This document shows positions 25,351-34,785 of a stretch of 64,000 nt of DNA, in pieces; the stretch's first letter is position 1; the number at the start of each line of letters is the position of its first letter. Origin of the DNA: JAUYQR01 sp963822435 (lineage in GTDB: Bacteria > Pseudomonadota > Alphaproteobacteria > Rhodobacterales > Rhodobacteraceae); contig CAWGHN010000003.1 in the NCBI GenBank assembly GCA_963822435.1, positions 496,001 to 560,000 on the forward strand, given 5' to 3'. A program made the translations under genes and the position numbers. Under the pieces are notes generated by a model that made no database searches, was not told the origin of the DNA, and saw only the letters and a program-made list of their open reading frames with translations.

Positions 25351-25967
25351 ACGCCATAGCGCGCCAGAAACATGTCCACCGCGCCCTGCACACTGCGCTG
25401 CACATCGCTGGGCGTGACCGACATTTCGATCCCGAAGATCAGCTTTTCATGCACGCCCGCCTTGCACAACTGCGCAAACTGGTCGGCCGCCAGATGCAGA
25501 TCATCAATTCTGAGCGTGCCGTTTTCGACGTAACATCCCAGATGATGCACCAACCGTTCATGAATAAGCCCCGGCCCGTAATCATAGAACTCGCGCCCAA
25601 GTCCGGGGAACCGCTCGCCCTCGCCCACCACGATGCGAAACATCCTCTGGCCGAACTCTGACGTCAGAAACCGCACGATCCGCTCTGCCGCGATGGTCAG
25701 CGTCACCTGCACAGGAACCTCGCCCCCCACGGCAGCCTGCGCTTCCTCGGCCTGACGTTGGCACTCGCACCGCGCCACCTCCAGAAACAGCAACTGCTTG
25801 TCGGGGAAATAGGCGTAGATCGTCGCCTTGCTGACCGCCGCTTCACGCGCGATATCATCAACCGATGCGCGCTCAAACCCGTCGCGCAGAAACACCGTCC
25901 GGGCACCTTCCAGCACCTGATCGTATTTCCGCCCGCGACGGGCAACAGGTTGTGCGGCTGCGGTCAT
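25347..25967 (-). CDS. TetR family transcriptional regulator
   Basis: A 206-residue TetR-type repressor. The helix-turn-helix is in GFERASVDDIAREAAVSKAT followed by IYAYFPDKQLLF, the family's conserved Y-x-Y-F. The ligand-binding part resembles the TetR_C group with a C-terminal 'AefR-like' helical bundle. The start at 25967 has GGGGGAAAAG upstream. It is divergent from mbfA with 167 bp between the starts, so it may regulate itself or mbfA; no operator for it was recognised. Confidence 0.88.
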   Translation of the reverse strand: MTAAAQPVARRGRKYDQVLEGARTVFLRDGFERASVDDIAREAAVSKATIYAYFPDKQLLFLEVARCECQRQAEEAQAAVGGEVPVQVTLTIAAERIVRFLTSEFGQRMFRIVVGEGERFPGLGREFYDYGPGLIHERLVHHLGCYVENGTLRIDDLHLAADQFAQLCKAGVHEKLIFGIEMSVTPSDVQRSVQGAVDMFLARYGV

Positions 25968-26105
25968 CTTTTCCCCCGTCTTCGACCATACGGCAGCCAG
26001 GGCAGGTGCGGCAAGCAATCCGGTTGGCCTGGCCGCTCACCGACGGTGCAAGCCCGGCTCATCTGCCGCGCCGCAGCCCTTGCTGTTCGCTGGCTCTCTG
26101 CTACA

Positions 26106-26120
26106 TTAGAATCATTCCAA
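26106..26120. promoter_or_regulatory. Irr box / iron control element (ICE)-like site
   Basis: TTAGAATCATTCCAA is an imperfect palindrome matching the alphaproteobacterial ICE consensus (TTAGAA...TTCTAA type). It lies directly before the Shine-Dalgarno of mbfA, a place suited to repression. Irr represses mbfA when iron is low in rhizobia and relatives; control here is inferred. Confidence 0.65.
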
Positions 26121-26134
26121 GAAGGATCGTCGCG

Positions 26135-27112
26135 ATGCTCTCGTCCCTCGTTTCCCGGCGCCGTTTTGCCGACCTGTCCGAACAGGAAATTCTTGCGCTC
26201 GCGATCTCGTCCGAGGAAGACGACGCCCGGATCTACCGCAGCTATGCCGAACGTCTCCGGGGGGACTACCCGGCCTCCGCCAAGGTGTTCGACGGCATGG
26301 CGGTGGAGGAGGACGGCCACCGCCAGCGTCTGATCGACCTTCACCGTGCCCGCTTTGGCGATGTGATCCCACTGATCCGGCGCGAACATGTGGCAGGCTT
26401 TTACGCCCGCCGCCCGGTCTGGCTGGCCCAGACCCTCAGCCTTGACACGATCCGGGGCGAGGCGCAGACGATGGAAAAGGCGGCGGGCGATTTCTACCAG
26501 CGTGCCGCCGCGCGAACCTCCGATGCGGCCACGCGCAAGTTGCTGGGTGATCTGGCGGCGGCCGAGGCGGGCCATGAACGCCACGCTGAGCATCTGGAAG
26601 ACAAACACCTGACCGACGAGGCGCGGGGCAGCGAGGATCAGGCCGCCAAGCGGCAGTTCATCCTGACGTGGGTGCAGCCGGGGCTGGCGGGGTTGATGGA
26701 CGGGTCGGTCTCGACCTTGGCGCCGATCTTTGCGACGGCCTTTGCCACGCAGGATACCTGGACCACCTTTCTTGTCGGCAGCGCCGCCTCGGTCGGGGCC
26801 GGCATCTCGATGGGGTTCACCGAGGCGGCGCATGATGACGGCGTCCTCTCCGGGCGGGGCAGCCCGTGGAAGCGGGGGCTGGCGTCGGGCGTGATGACCA
26901 CGATCGGCGGCATGGGGCACGCCCTGCCCTATCTGATCCCCGATTTCTGGACCGCGACGACGATCGCGATGGTGGTGGTATTCGTGGAACTGTGGGCCAT
27001 CGCCTGGATCCAGAACCGCTTCATGGAAACCCCGTTCCTGAGGGCTGCCTTGCAGGTGGTTCTGGGCGGCGCGCTGGTCTTTGCGGCGGGGGCGCTGATC
27101 GGCGGGGGATAA
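26135..27112 (+). CDS. mbfA: membrane-bound ferritin-like iron exporter MbfA
   Basis: A 325-residue two-domain protein. The N-terminal ferritin-like half has two metal-ligand sets: E-rich SSEEDDARIY with VEEDGHRQR, and EAQTMEKAAG with AAAEAGHERHAE (both E-x-x-H). From about residue 165 a VIT1/CCC1-type membrane domain follows with about five hydrophobic helices. MbfA exports ferrous iron in rhizobia and relatives, protecting against iron and peroxide stress. ATG 26135 has GAAGGA before it, and an Irr box adjoins it. A palindrome at 27111-27135 overlaps its stop and probably terminates it. Confidence 0.9.
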   Translation: MLSSLVSRRRFADLSEQEILALAISSEEDDARIYRSYAERLRGDYPASAKVFDGMAVEEDGHRQRLIDLHRARFGDVIPLIRREHVAGFYARRPVWLAQTLSLDTIRGEAQTMEKAAGDFYQRAAARTSDAATRKLLGDLAAAEAGHERHAEHLEDKHLTDEARGSEDQAAKRQFILTWVQPGLAGLMDGSVSTLAPIFATAFATQDTWTTFLVGSAASVGAGISMGFTEAAHDDGVLSGRGSPWKRGLASGVMTTIGGMGHALPYLIPDFWTATTIAMVVVFVELWAIAWIQNRFMETPFLRAALQVVLGGALVFAAGALIGGG

Positions 27113-27135
27113 GGTGTCCCACGGTGGGACACCTT
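27111..27135. terminator. 12-base-arm palindrome after mbfA (TGTCCCAC repeat, copy 2)
   Basis: An extended copy of the TGTCCCACGGTGGGACA palindrome: both arms continue to AAGGTGTCCCAC and its complement around a central G. It starts in the mbfA stop codon and stands between convergent genes, with no T-run. I read it as a transcription-ending hairpin belonging to a dispersed repeat family. Confidence 0.65.
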
Positions 27136-27221
27136 GGCAGATCACTTGAAATCAACAACTTACGGACGGCCGTCTAGGGGTTTATTAATGGTTGCACGAC
27201 GCGCCTGACCGGGCAGGATGC

Positions 27222-28665
27222 CTAGCCGTGTTTGACCATCACATGCCGCACGACGGTATAATCCTCCAGCGCATAGGCGCTCATGTCCTTGCCGTAGCCC
27301 GACTGCTTCAACCCGCCATGCGGCATCTCGTTGACCAGCATGAAATGCGTGTTGATCCAGGTGCAGCCGTAGCGCAGCCGCGCCGCCGTCGCCATCGCGC
27401 GGCCCACATCGCGGGTCCAGACCGAGGACGCGAGACCATAGTCGCTGTCGTTGGCCCAGCCCACCGCCTGATCCACATCTGTGAACGGGGTGATCGACAC
27501 GACCGGGCCAAACACTTCGCGGCGCACGATCTCGTCCTCCTGCCGCGCACCGGCAACGACGGTGGGGCGGTAATAGAACCCCTCCGTCATCACCTCGCCC
27601 CCCGCCGTCACCTCGATATGCGGCAACTCCCGGGCGCGGTTGACGAAGCTGGCCACGCGGTCGCGCTGGCGCAAGGCAGATCAGCGGGCCGATCTCGTTG
27701 GTGGTGTCATCCTCGGCCCCGAGGGTGATCGACGACACGGCAGAGGACAGGTCCGCCACCAGCCGGTCATAGACCTTTTTCCCGGCATAAATCCGGCACG
27801 CGGCGGTGCAATCCTGGCCTGCGTTGTAATAGCCGAAGGCGCGCAAGCCATCGACGACCTCGGCGACATCCGCATCGTCAAACACCAGAACCGGAGCCTT
27901 GCCGCCCAGTTCCAGATGCGTGCGCTTCACCGTCTTGGCGGCGGCATCCAGCATCTTCTTGCCGGTCGCCACATCGCCGGTCAGCGAGATCATGTCCACG
28001 CCGGGATGGTTGATAAGGTAGCTGCCGACCGTATGCCCGCGCCCGGTGATCACGGAAACCACGCCTTGCGGCAGTTCGTCCGCCAGAATATGCGCCATCT
28101 TCAGCGCGGTCAGCGGCGTCTGTTCCGAGGGCTTGAACACCACCGTATTGCCGCCCCCGATGGAGGGACCCAGCTTCCACGCCATCATCATCAACGGATA
28201 ATTCCACGGCGCGATGGAGGCGATGACGCCCACCGGATCGCGCCGGATCATCGAGGTGTGGCCCGCCATGTATTCCCCCGCCAAGGCTCCGGTCTGGCAG
28301 CGCACGGCCCCGGCGAAAAAACGGTAGCAATCGACGATGGCGGGAAGTTCGTCATTCAGGGCAGCGTTGATCGGCTTGCCGCAGTTCAACGCCTCCAGCC
28401 GGGCAAATTCATCGGCCTCGGCCTCGATCCGGTCGGCAATGCGCAAAAGGGCGGCAGAGCGTTCGGCGGGCGTGGTGCGCGACCAGCCCTCGAACGCCTT
28501 TCGCGCGGCGGCCACGGCGCGGTCGACCTGCGCGGTCGACGCTTCCGGCACCTCCAAGATCAACCCGCCGGTGCGGGGATTGAGGATCTGCTCGCGCGCC
28601 TCTTGCCCCGCCTCGAAGGCGGAGCCGATCAGAAGTGCTGTGTCGATGGTGGTCAGGGTGTCCAT
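27222..28665 (-). CDS. aldehyde dehydrogenase (gamma-aminobutyraldehyde/betaine aldehyde type), interrupted by a frameshift
   Basis: About 480 residues in two frames. The first frame (28665 to about 27676) carries the NAD site (SIAPWNYPLMM; SLTGDVATGKKML), the active Glu (LELGGKAP) and the nucleophile Cys (NAGQDCTAACRIY). The second (about 27675 to 27222) continues from LRQRDRVASFVNRA through EVFGPVVSITPF to the end. They join after TTNEIGPLI if one base is removed from GCC (plus strand about 27675). GQDC with TAACRIY is typical of PatD-type aminobutyraldehyde dehydrogenases. It follows the polyamine transporter genes, which supports putrescine breakdown to GABA. The shift may be a sequence error. 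Confidence 0.8.
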
Positions 28666-28677
28666 CAGGAACTCTCC

Positions 28678-29490
28678 TTATTTGCCGCCGCCGGCGGTCT
28701 CAGACCCGCCGCGGGTGAGGTAGTAGGCGATGAGAATGGGGAAGAAGGTCGCCGCAAACACCACGATGGCGACCACGTTGGTCACCGGGCGCTGGCGCGG
28801 GCGGATCAGCTCGTCCAGCATCCAGATCGGCAGGGTTTTCGCGTCAACCCCGGTGCCTGCGGTGAAGGTGGTGACAATCACCTCGTCGAAACTGAGCGCA
28901 AACGCCAGCATCCCGCCCGCCAGCAGCGCCGAACCGAGGTTCGGCAACAGGATGTGGCGGAAGGTCTGAAACGCATTGGCGCCAAGGTCGGCCGAGGCCT
29001 CCAGCACCCCGCCCGACAGGCGGCGAAACCGGGCCACGGCGTTGTTGTAGACGATGACGATGCAGAAGGTCGCGTGGCCCAGCATGATCGTCCACATCGA
29101 AAACGGGATATCCATGATCGAAAACGCCGAGCGCAGCGACATGCCGGTAATGATGCCCGGCAAAGCGATGGGCAGGATGATGAGGAGCGAAATCTGTTCG
29201 CGCCCGAAAAACCGCGCCCGCGACATCGCCGCGGCCACCAGCGTGCCAAGGATCATCGCCAGCAGCGTGGCGATGGCCGCGACCTTGAGCGACAGGTAAA
29301 GCGGCGGCCAGATATCCGCGCGGTTCCACGCCACGGCGAACCACTGGGTGGTCAGGCCGGGGGGCGGAAACTGGAAGGAGCGTTCTTCGGTGGTGAAGGC
29401 GTACAGGAAGATCAGGAGGATCGGCAGGTGCAGGAACAAAAGCCCGCCGATCGCCGCGATCTTCAACCCGATGGAAGCCTCAGAGCGCAT
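28678..29490 (-). CDS. potI: spermidine/putrescine-type ABC transporter permease (PotI/PotC-like)
   Basis: A 270-residue inner-membrane permease with about six helices and the EAA-type cytoplasmic loop (EASADLGANAFQTFRHILLP). It pairs with PotH to form the channel. ATG 29490 is preferred; a GTG five codons upstream is possible. The start lies inside the end of potH, so the two are coupled. The family also includes transporters for other cationic compounds, so the symbol reflects family and context. Confidence 0.87.
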   Translation of the reverse strand: MRSEASIGLKIAAIGGLLFLHLPILLIFLYAFTTEERSFQFPPPGLTTQWFAVAWNRADIWPPLYLSLKVAAIATLLAMILGTLVAAAMSRARFFGREQISLLIILPIALPGIITGMSLRSAFSIMDIPFSMWTIMLGHATFCIVIVYNNAVARFRRLSGGVLEASADLGANAFQTFRHILLPNLGSALLAGGMLAFALSFDEVIVTTFTAGTGVDAKTLPIWMLDELIRPRQRPVTNVVAIVVFAATFFPILIAYYLTRGGSETAGGGK

Positions 29491-30418
29491 CGAACGCCCC
29501 CGCACGTTTGGCGAGCATCAGGTAGATCACCATGATGATGATGGGAACAACGGCGAAGGCCGCGGCCAAGGGCACGTTCCCGGCGGTGCCCTGCTGCTGG
29601 TAGACCGCAAGCCCGATGAAGCGGGCGGAATTGCCGACGATCTGCGGGATGATGTAATCGCCCATCGTCAGCGAAAAGGTGAAGATCGACCCCGCAATCA
29701 CCCCCGGCAGGGCGAGGGGCAGGATCACCGTCCGCAAGGTCTGCCGCCGCGTGGCGCCAAGGTCGGCCGAGGCCTCCAGCATCGAGGTCGGCACCCGTTC
29801 CAGCGACGCCTGCATCGGCAGGATCATGTACGGGAGCCAGACGTAGACGAAGACAAGGAAGGTGCCGATGTAGCTGGTGGAAAGGGAACTTCCGCCAAGG
29901 CCGGGGATCGACAGGAGGCCCGAGATCAGAAAGCCGGTGCCGGTGGCGTCGGTGGCCCAGGTCAGGATGCCTTCCTTCGCGAGGATCAGTTTCCAGGCGT
30001 AGACCTTGACCAGATAGCTCGACCACAAGGGCAGCATGACGCCCAGGTAGAAGGCGGCTTTCCAGCGGCCCTTGGCATAGCGGGCGGCGTAATAGGCGAT
30101 CGGGAAGGCGAGGATGGCGCAGGCGACGGTGACGGCCGCCGCCATCACGATGGTGCGCAGGATGATGTCGAGGTTCTGCGCGCGGAACAGTTCGGCGTAG
30201 GTTTTCAGGGTGAATTCCTCTTTCACCACGCCGGAAAACTCGTCGATCGCGTAGAAGGATTGCAGGAGGAGCGCCGCGAGCGAGCCGAGGTAGATCACCC
30301 CGAGCCAGAGGAGCGGCGGGGTGATGAGGAGGATGAGGAGGAGGTTGGGCTTGCGCCAGAAAAGCCCGGTCAGGCGGTCTGAAAGCCCGCGGCTGGGAAG
30401 GATCGCGGGGGCGGTCAT
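29480..30418 (-). CDS. potH: spermidine/putrescine-type ABC transporter permease (PotH/PotB-like)
   Basis: A 312-residue permease with an N-terminal helix (LLLILLITPPLLWLGVIYLG), about six membrane segments in all and the EAA loop (EASADLGATRRQTLRTVILP). It forms the inner-membrane channel with PotI. It follows potG after 67 bases, a gap that contains a copy of the GGGATATTT repeat (30451-30478). Confidence 0.88.
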   Translation of the reverse strand: MTAPAILPSRGLSDRLTGLFWRKPNLLLILLITPPLLWLGVIYLGSLAALLLQSFYAIDEFSGVVKEEFTLKTYAELFRAQNLDIILRTIVMAAAVTVACAILAFPIAYYAARYAKGRWKAAFYLGVMLPLWSSYLVKVYAWKLILAKEGILTWATDATGTGFLISGLLSIPGLGGSSLSTSYIGTFLVFVYVWLPYMILPMQASLERVPTSMLEASADLGATRRQTLRTVILPLALPGVIAGSIFTFSLTMGDYIIPQIVGNSARFIGLAVYQQQGTAGNVPLAAAFAVVPIIIMVIYLMLAKRAGAFDAL

Positions 30419-30450
30419 GCGGCGCGCCAGTGGTAGCGGAGGGAGCCTCC

Positions 30451-30478
30451 GGCGGGGATATTTGGCGACAGATGAAGG
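30451..30478 (+). repeat. dispersed GGGGATATTT...ACAGATGAAG repeat (copy 1)
   Basis: The 28 bases carry GGGGATATTTGGCGACAG followed by ATGAAGG. Close copies lie at 38491-38518 (plus) and, less exactly and inverted, at 47261-47290. Found between potG and potH. Confidence 0.7.
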
Positions 30479-30485
30479 GCCTGCG

Positions 30486-31472
30486 TCATGATGCGGCCAT
30501 CAGGTGCAGCGCCGAGGGGTCGAAGGCGATGGCAGTGGTCTGGCCTTCGGACGGCAGGGGCTGACCGGCGGGGACGAGGGCCGCAAGTTCGGTGCCGTTC
30601 GCGTCAAGGACCACGCGGGTGGCGGAGCCGAGGTAACGCAGGGCCGTGACGGTGCCGGTGACCGGGCCGGTGGCGGCAAGCCGGGTCGCTTCGGGGCGAA
30701 GCGAGGCCCATTCGGCCGGGCCGCCGAGCGCGCGCGTCATCTCGGGAGGCAGGACGTTGGAGGAGCCGACGAAATCGGCGACAAAACGGGTGGCGGGGCG
30801 GTCGTAGATATCCTGCGGAGTGCCGATCTGGGCGATGCGGCCTTCGTTGAAGACGGCAAGGCTGTCGGCCATCGACAAGGCCTCGTTCTGGTCGTGGGTG
30901 ACGAAGACGAAGGTGATGCCAAGGCGCTGTTGCAGGGATTTCAACTCGTCCTGCATCGCCTCGCGCAGCTTCAGGTCAAGCGCACCCAAGGGTTCGTCAA
31001 GCAAAAGCACCCGCGGTTCGTTGACCAGCGCCCGCGCGAGCGCCACGCGTTGCCGCTGGCCGCCGGACAACTGGCCGGGCTTGCGGTCGCCGTAGCCGTC
31101 AAGCTTGACCAGAGCCAGCATCTCGTCGGCCTTGGCATAGCGCGCGGCGCGGGCGACGCCCTTGACCATCAGCCCGTAAGCCACGTTGTCGCGCACGTTC
31201 ATGTGCGGGAAAAGCGCGTAGTCCTGAAACACCGTATTGACGTTGCGCAGGTGCGGCGGGGTGTTCGACACATCTTCTCCGAAGATGCGGATCTGCCCGC
31301 CCGTGGGTTTTTCAAACCCCGAGATCAGCCGCAGGCAGGTGGTCTTGCCAGACCCGGACGGGCCGAGCATCGCAAAGAAGCTGCCCTCGGCAATGGTCAG
31401 ATCAACACCGTCAACGGCACGGACCTGACCGAAGTGGCGGGAGACGTTCTGGAATTGGACAGCAACGGTCAT
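30486..31472 (-). CDS. potG: spermidine/putrescine-type ABC transporter ATPase (PotG/PotA-like)
   Basis: A 328-residue ATPase with Walker A (GPSGSGKTT), Q-loop (VFQDYALFPHM), signature (LSGGQRQRVALARAL), Walker B (VLLLDEPLGALD) and H-loop (FVTHDQNEA), then a C-terminal TOBE domain (about residues 250-328). It energises uptake through PotH/PotI. Confidence 0.92.
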   Translation of the reverse strand: MTVAVQFQNVSRHFGQVRAVDGVDLTIAEGSFFAMLGPSGSGKTTCLRLISGFEKPTGGQIRIFGEDVSNTPPHLRNVNTVFQDYALFPHMNVRDNVAYGLMVKGVARAARYAKADEMLALVKLDGYGDRKPGQLSGGQRQRVALARALVNEPRVLLLDEPLGALDLKLREAMQDELKSLQQRLGITFVFVTHDQNEALSMADSLAVFNEGRIAQIGTPQDIYDRPATRFVADFVGSSNVLPPEMTRALGGPAEWASLRPEATRLAATGPVTGTVTALRYLGSATRVVLDANGTELAALVPAGQPLPSEGQTTAIAFDPSALHLMAAS

Positions 31473-31513
31473 GCGAATGGATATGCCAATGAAGGGGCCT
31501 TCCCCCTTCCCGT

Positions 31514-31536
31514 CCCTCCCCCGCGAGGGGGGAGGG
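31514..31536. repeat. CCCTCCCCC hairpin repeat (copy 1)
   Basis: CCCTCCCCC and its complement flank GCGA, giving a very stable GC hairpin between potF and potG. Similar hairpins are at 40507-40530 and 44591-44614. In an operon gap it may stabilise the upstream mRNA, as REP elements do. Confidence 0.7.
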
Positions 31537-31615
31537 AGGTGCAGAGGCCAGCCGCAGGTGCAGGGATCAGGACAGAGGGCGGGGCGTTGGTCGCGCGCCC
31601 CGCGAAAAGGGCGGC

Positions 31616-32774
31616 TTACCGCCCGCCGATCACGCCGATGTAATCGGACACCCAGCGGTAGTAGGGCACGCAGGCACCGTCACCCTGGCTGCAGTTCGAC
31701 ACCGGAGTGGTCCAGAACCGGATCTTTTCAAAGTCGTCCATGCCGTTGGTGGTGCAGCCTTCCGCCGTCTGCATCCCGCGCCCATCCGTGCAGGCCGCCG
31801 GAACTGCAGGGTTCGCGCCAAACCAGACCGACAGGTCGGATTGCAGGTTCGAGGCCAGCGAATGTTCCATCCAGAGGTAGGAGCAGTTCGGGTTTGCCGA
31901 CATCCACCGCCATCATCGTCGTGTCGGCCCATCCCGTCGCGCCCTCTTTCGGGATCGTCGAGGCGACCGGCTGCCCGTCGGCCTTCAGCAGGTTCACCTG
32001 GAACGGCCAGGAGCCCGAGGCCACCACGCCCTCGTTCTTGAAGTCGTCGATCTGGATGAAGGCATCGTGCCAGTAGCGGCTGACAAGCGTGCGCTGCTGG
32101 CGCAGAAGGTCCAGCGCGGCCTTGTACTGGTCTTCGTTCAGCTCGTAGGGCGAGGTGATCCCCAATTCCGGCTTGGTCGACATCAGATACTGCGCCGCAT
32201 CCGCCACATGGATCGGGCCGTCATAGGCCTGCACGCGGCCCTTGTTCGATTTGCCGTCGGGCAGGGTCATTTCCTCGAACACCACGTTCCACGAGGTCGG
32301 CGGTTCCTTGAACACCTCGGTGTTGTACATCAGGACGTTCGGCCCCCACATGTAGGGCACGCCGTAATGCACGCCATCAACGGTGTGCCACGGCGCGTTC
32401 TGCAGGCGCTCGTCAACGGTTTTCCACGACGGGATCAGATCGGTGTTGATCGGCTGCACCCGGTCGCCGGCAATCAGGCGCAGGCTGGCGTCACCGGACG
32501 CGGTGACAAGGTCGAAGCCGCCTTCGTTCATCAGCGCGACCATCTCGTCCGAGGTGTTCGCCGTCTTGACGTTGACCTTGCAGCCGGACGCCGCCTCGAA
32601 CTTGGTCACCCAGTCGAACGCCTTGTCGGTTTCGCCACGCTCGATATAGCCGGCCCAGGCGACGATGTTGACCTGACCCTCCGGCGCGCCGATTTCGGTC
32701 ACTTGCGCCAGCACCGGCGTGACGGCGGTCAGCAGGGCAAGTGTCGTGGTACCGAGGATTCTGAGACGTTGCAT
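31616..32774 (-). CDS. potF: spermidine/putrescine-type ABC transporter substrate-binding protein, interrupted by a frameshift
   Basis: About 385 residues. The first frame has a Sec signal peptide (RILGTTTLALLTAVTPVLA) and a PotF/PotD-type mature region (VNIVAWAGYIERGETDKAF; FDLVTASGDASLRLIAGD). It breaks near 31903; the protein continues in the next frame from MSANPNCSYLWMEH to the C-terminus with four Cys. Insertion of one base after AVD would restore TTMMAVDMSANPNCSY. It is the first gene of the pot operon and delivers the substrate to PotGHI in the periplasm. The break may be a sequence error, because all downstream genes are intact. Confidence 0.82.
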
Positions 32775-33020
32775 TTGGAGGCTCCCGTTGGTTGCCCCTG
32801 CGGCTGTCGCAAGGGGTCCGTTTCTCGGACTTGGCGACAGGGTAATGGCTGGCTGCGCTTTCGCAATAACAAAAGGCAGAAGCTACCCATCGGTTTTGCC
32901 GATAGGTCGCGCGGGCGGGTTTCGATTCCGCTTGCTGGAATGCAGGGTGCGGATAAGACTGCACTCCGGGTGAGCCTGCCGACAGGCGCCCGCCCGATTG
33001 GCCAAGGCAGCAGAGCAGAC

Positions 33021-33788
33021 ATGACCGACATCGTGATAGCCTGCGCAAGCCACTCGGACGCCATCCGCAAAGCCAACATCGAACGCTCGCCGCTCTTGGG
33101 GCAAGGCATTCCGCTGCATGTCGAACAGAACGCGCCGTCCGCGTCCGTTGCCTACAACAGGGCGCTGGACGCAACGACGGCCGAGCTTGTCGTGTTCGCG
33201 CACCACGATGTCTACCTGCCGCAGGGCTGGCAAACCGTTCTGCGGGCGCGCATCGCCGAATTGCCCGAAGATTGGGCGGTGTTCGGAACATTCGGGATCG
33301 GCCTTGATGCGGCGACCGTCGGTCCGGTCTGGTCGTCTTCGCTGGGGATGATCGTGGGCCGTGTGCCGATGGCGCCGGTCCGCATCCAGTCGCTGGACGA
33401 ACTGCTGATCGTGGTGCGCCGGTCGGCGAACCTGCGGTTCGACGAGGCGCTGCCGGGGTGGCACATGTATGGCACCGACATCGTGCAGACCGCCATTGCG
33501 GCGGGACGGGGGGCCTATGCCGGCGCCCTGCCCTGCATCCACAACGACCGCTATCACGACGCGCTTGGCCGCGACTTTGACGAGGCGTACCACTTCATGC
33601 GGCGCAAATGGGCGGATGTGCTGCCGCTGCGCACCCCGATCACCAAGATCAGCCGCTCTGGGTTGCACCTCATGCGCGACCACTGGCGGAACCGCACATC
33701 AAGCGCCTACCGCACGACAATGGCGGTGGGCACCGACCATGACGTCGAAGGGCTGGCCGAACGCTGCGGCTGGTTGCATCTGGGATGA
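33021..33788 (+). CDS. glycosyltransferase family 2-like protein
   Basis: A 255-residue protein with features of small GT-A glycosyltransferase-like enzymes: an opening strand (DIVIACASHSD), SASVAYNRALDATTAELVVF and the acidic motif AHHDVYLPQGW in the place of the DxD loop, then FDEALPGWHMYGTDIVQTA. No membrane segment is seen. It stands alone, divergent from potF and convergent with the LysR gene. The sugar donor and acceptor are unknown, and the family call is moderate. Confidence 0.6.
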   Translation: MTDIVIACASHSDAIRKANIERSPLLGQGIPLHVEQNAPSASVAYNRALDATTAELVVFAHHDVYLPQGWQTVLRARIAELPEDWAVFGTFGIGLDAATVGPVWSSSLGMIVGRVPMAPVRIQSLDELLIVVRRSANLRFDEALPGWHMYGTDIVQTAIAAGRGAYAGALPCIHNDRYHDALGRDFDEAYHFMRRKWADVLPLRTPITKISRSGLHLMRDHWRNRTSSAYRTTMAVGTDHDVEGLAERCGWLHLG

Positions 33789-33797
33789 CTGCCGCCC

Positions 33798-34706
33798 TCA
33801 GCCCGGCCGCAGCACCGCCGCGCTTTGCGCCGACCGGATGAAGTTGCTGGCCGCGCTGCTGAGGGGCGCACCCTTGCGCCAGGCCAGACCGACTTGCACC
33901 GAGGGCAGGTCACCGCCCACATCACGGATCTCGATCCGGTCGCCTTCAAGGCTCCACGGCCGGTAGACGAGGCTTGGCAGGATCGCCAGCCCCGCGCCGG
34001 TGGCCACAAGGCTGCGCACCGCCTCGACGCTGCGGGTGCGAAAGGCGATGTGGGGCTTCACCGGCAGGGCGGCGGTCAGGCGGCGGGTGGATTCCTCGAT
34101 CTCGTCGACCATCAGCTGGATCAGCGGCGACCCGGCCAGTTCCTCCAGCGCGATGCTTTCCTGCTGCGCCAGCGCGTGACCAAGCGGCAGCCACAGCCGG
34201 TAGGGCGACACCACCAGCGTCTCGACGTTCAAGGCCATGCGGTCCTTGACGGACGAGGTCAGCAGCACCGCGACGTCCAGCTCGCCCCCGATCAGCAGGT
34301 GTTGCAGATATTCGCCATTGTCCTCGATCACGTTGAGATCGACCTGCGGAAACGCGCGGCGGTAGCGTTGCAGGATGTCCGACAGCACATAACCCGCGAC
34401 AAGGCTGGTCACGCCCAAGGAAAGCCGCCCCGTCGCCGCCTCGGCCTCATCCTGAAAGGTGGACCGGGCTGTTGCCACATCCGACAGGATCTGCCGGGCA
34501 TGGCGCAGGAACGACGTGCCCTTGTGGGTGATGAGGAGCCCGCGCGCCTGCCGGTCAAACAGCACCACGCCCAGATCATCCTCCAGACTGCGGATCGCCT
34601 CGGTCACCGAGGATTGGCTGATCGACAGCCCGCGCGCCGCGCCCGAGACCGAGCCCGCCTCGGCTGCGGCGACAAAGAATTGCAACTGGCGAAGGGTAAA
34701 GGCCAT
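33798..34706 (-). CDS. LysR family transcriptional regulator
   Basis: A 302-residue regulator with the LysR helix-turn-helix (LRQLQFFVAAAEAGSVSGAA; SISQSSVTEAIRSLED) and the C-terminal co-inducer domain (about residues 90-295). The start at 34706 begins the typical MAFTLRQLQFF; longer frames would cross the divergent promoter. It is divergent from the aldo/keto reductase gene with 79 bp between the starts, so that gene is the likely target. Confidence 0.92.
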   Translation of the reverse strand: MAFTLRQLQFFVAAAEAGSVSGAARGLSISQSSVTEAIRSLEDDLGVVLFDRQARGLLITHKGTSFLRHARQILSDVATARSTFQDEAEAATGRLSLGVTSLVAGYVLSDILQRYRRAFPQVDLNVIEDNGEYLQHLLIGGELDVAVLLTSSVKDRMALNVETLVVSPYRLWLPLGHALAQQESIALEELAGSPLIQLMVDEIEESTRRLTAALPVKPHIAFRTRSVEAVRSLVATGAGLAILPSLVYRPWSLEGDRIEIRDVGGDLPSVQVGLAWRKGAPLSSAASNFIRSAQSAAVLRPG

Positions 34707-34785
34707 GTGCCATGCTTTCCCGGTTCGCCCGCCACGGCAAGGGGGTGCGTTGCGCGCCCGGGTGCCTCTGCGAAGAAGGACGACG

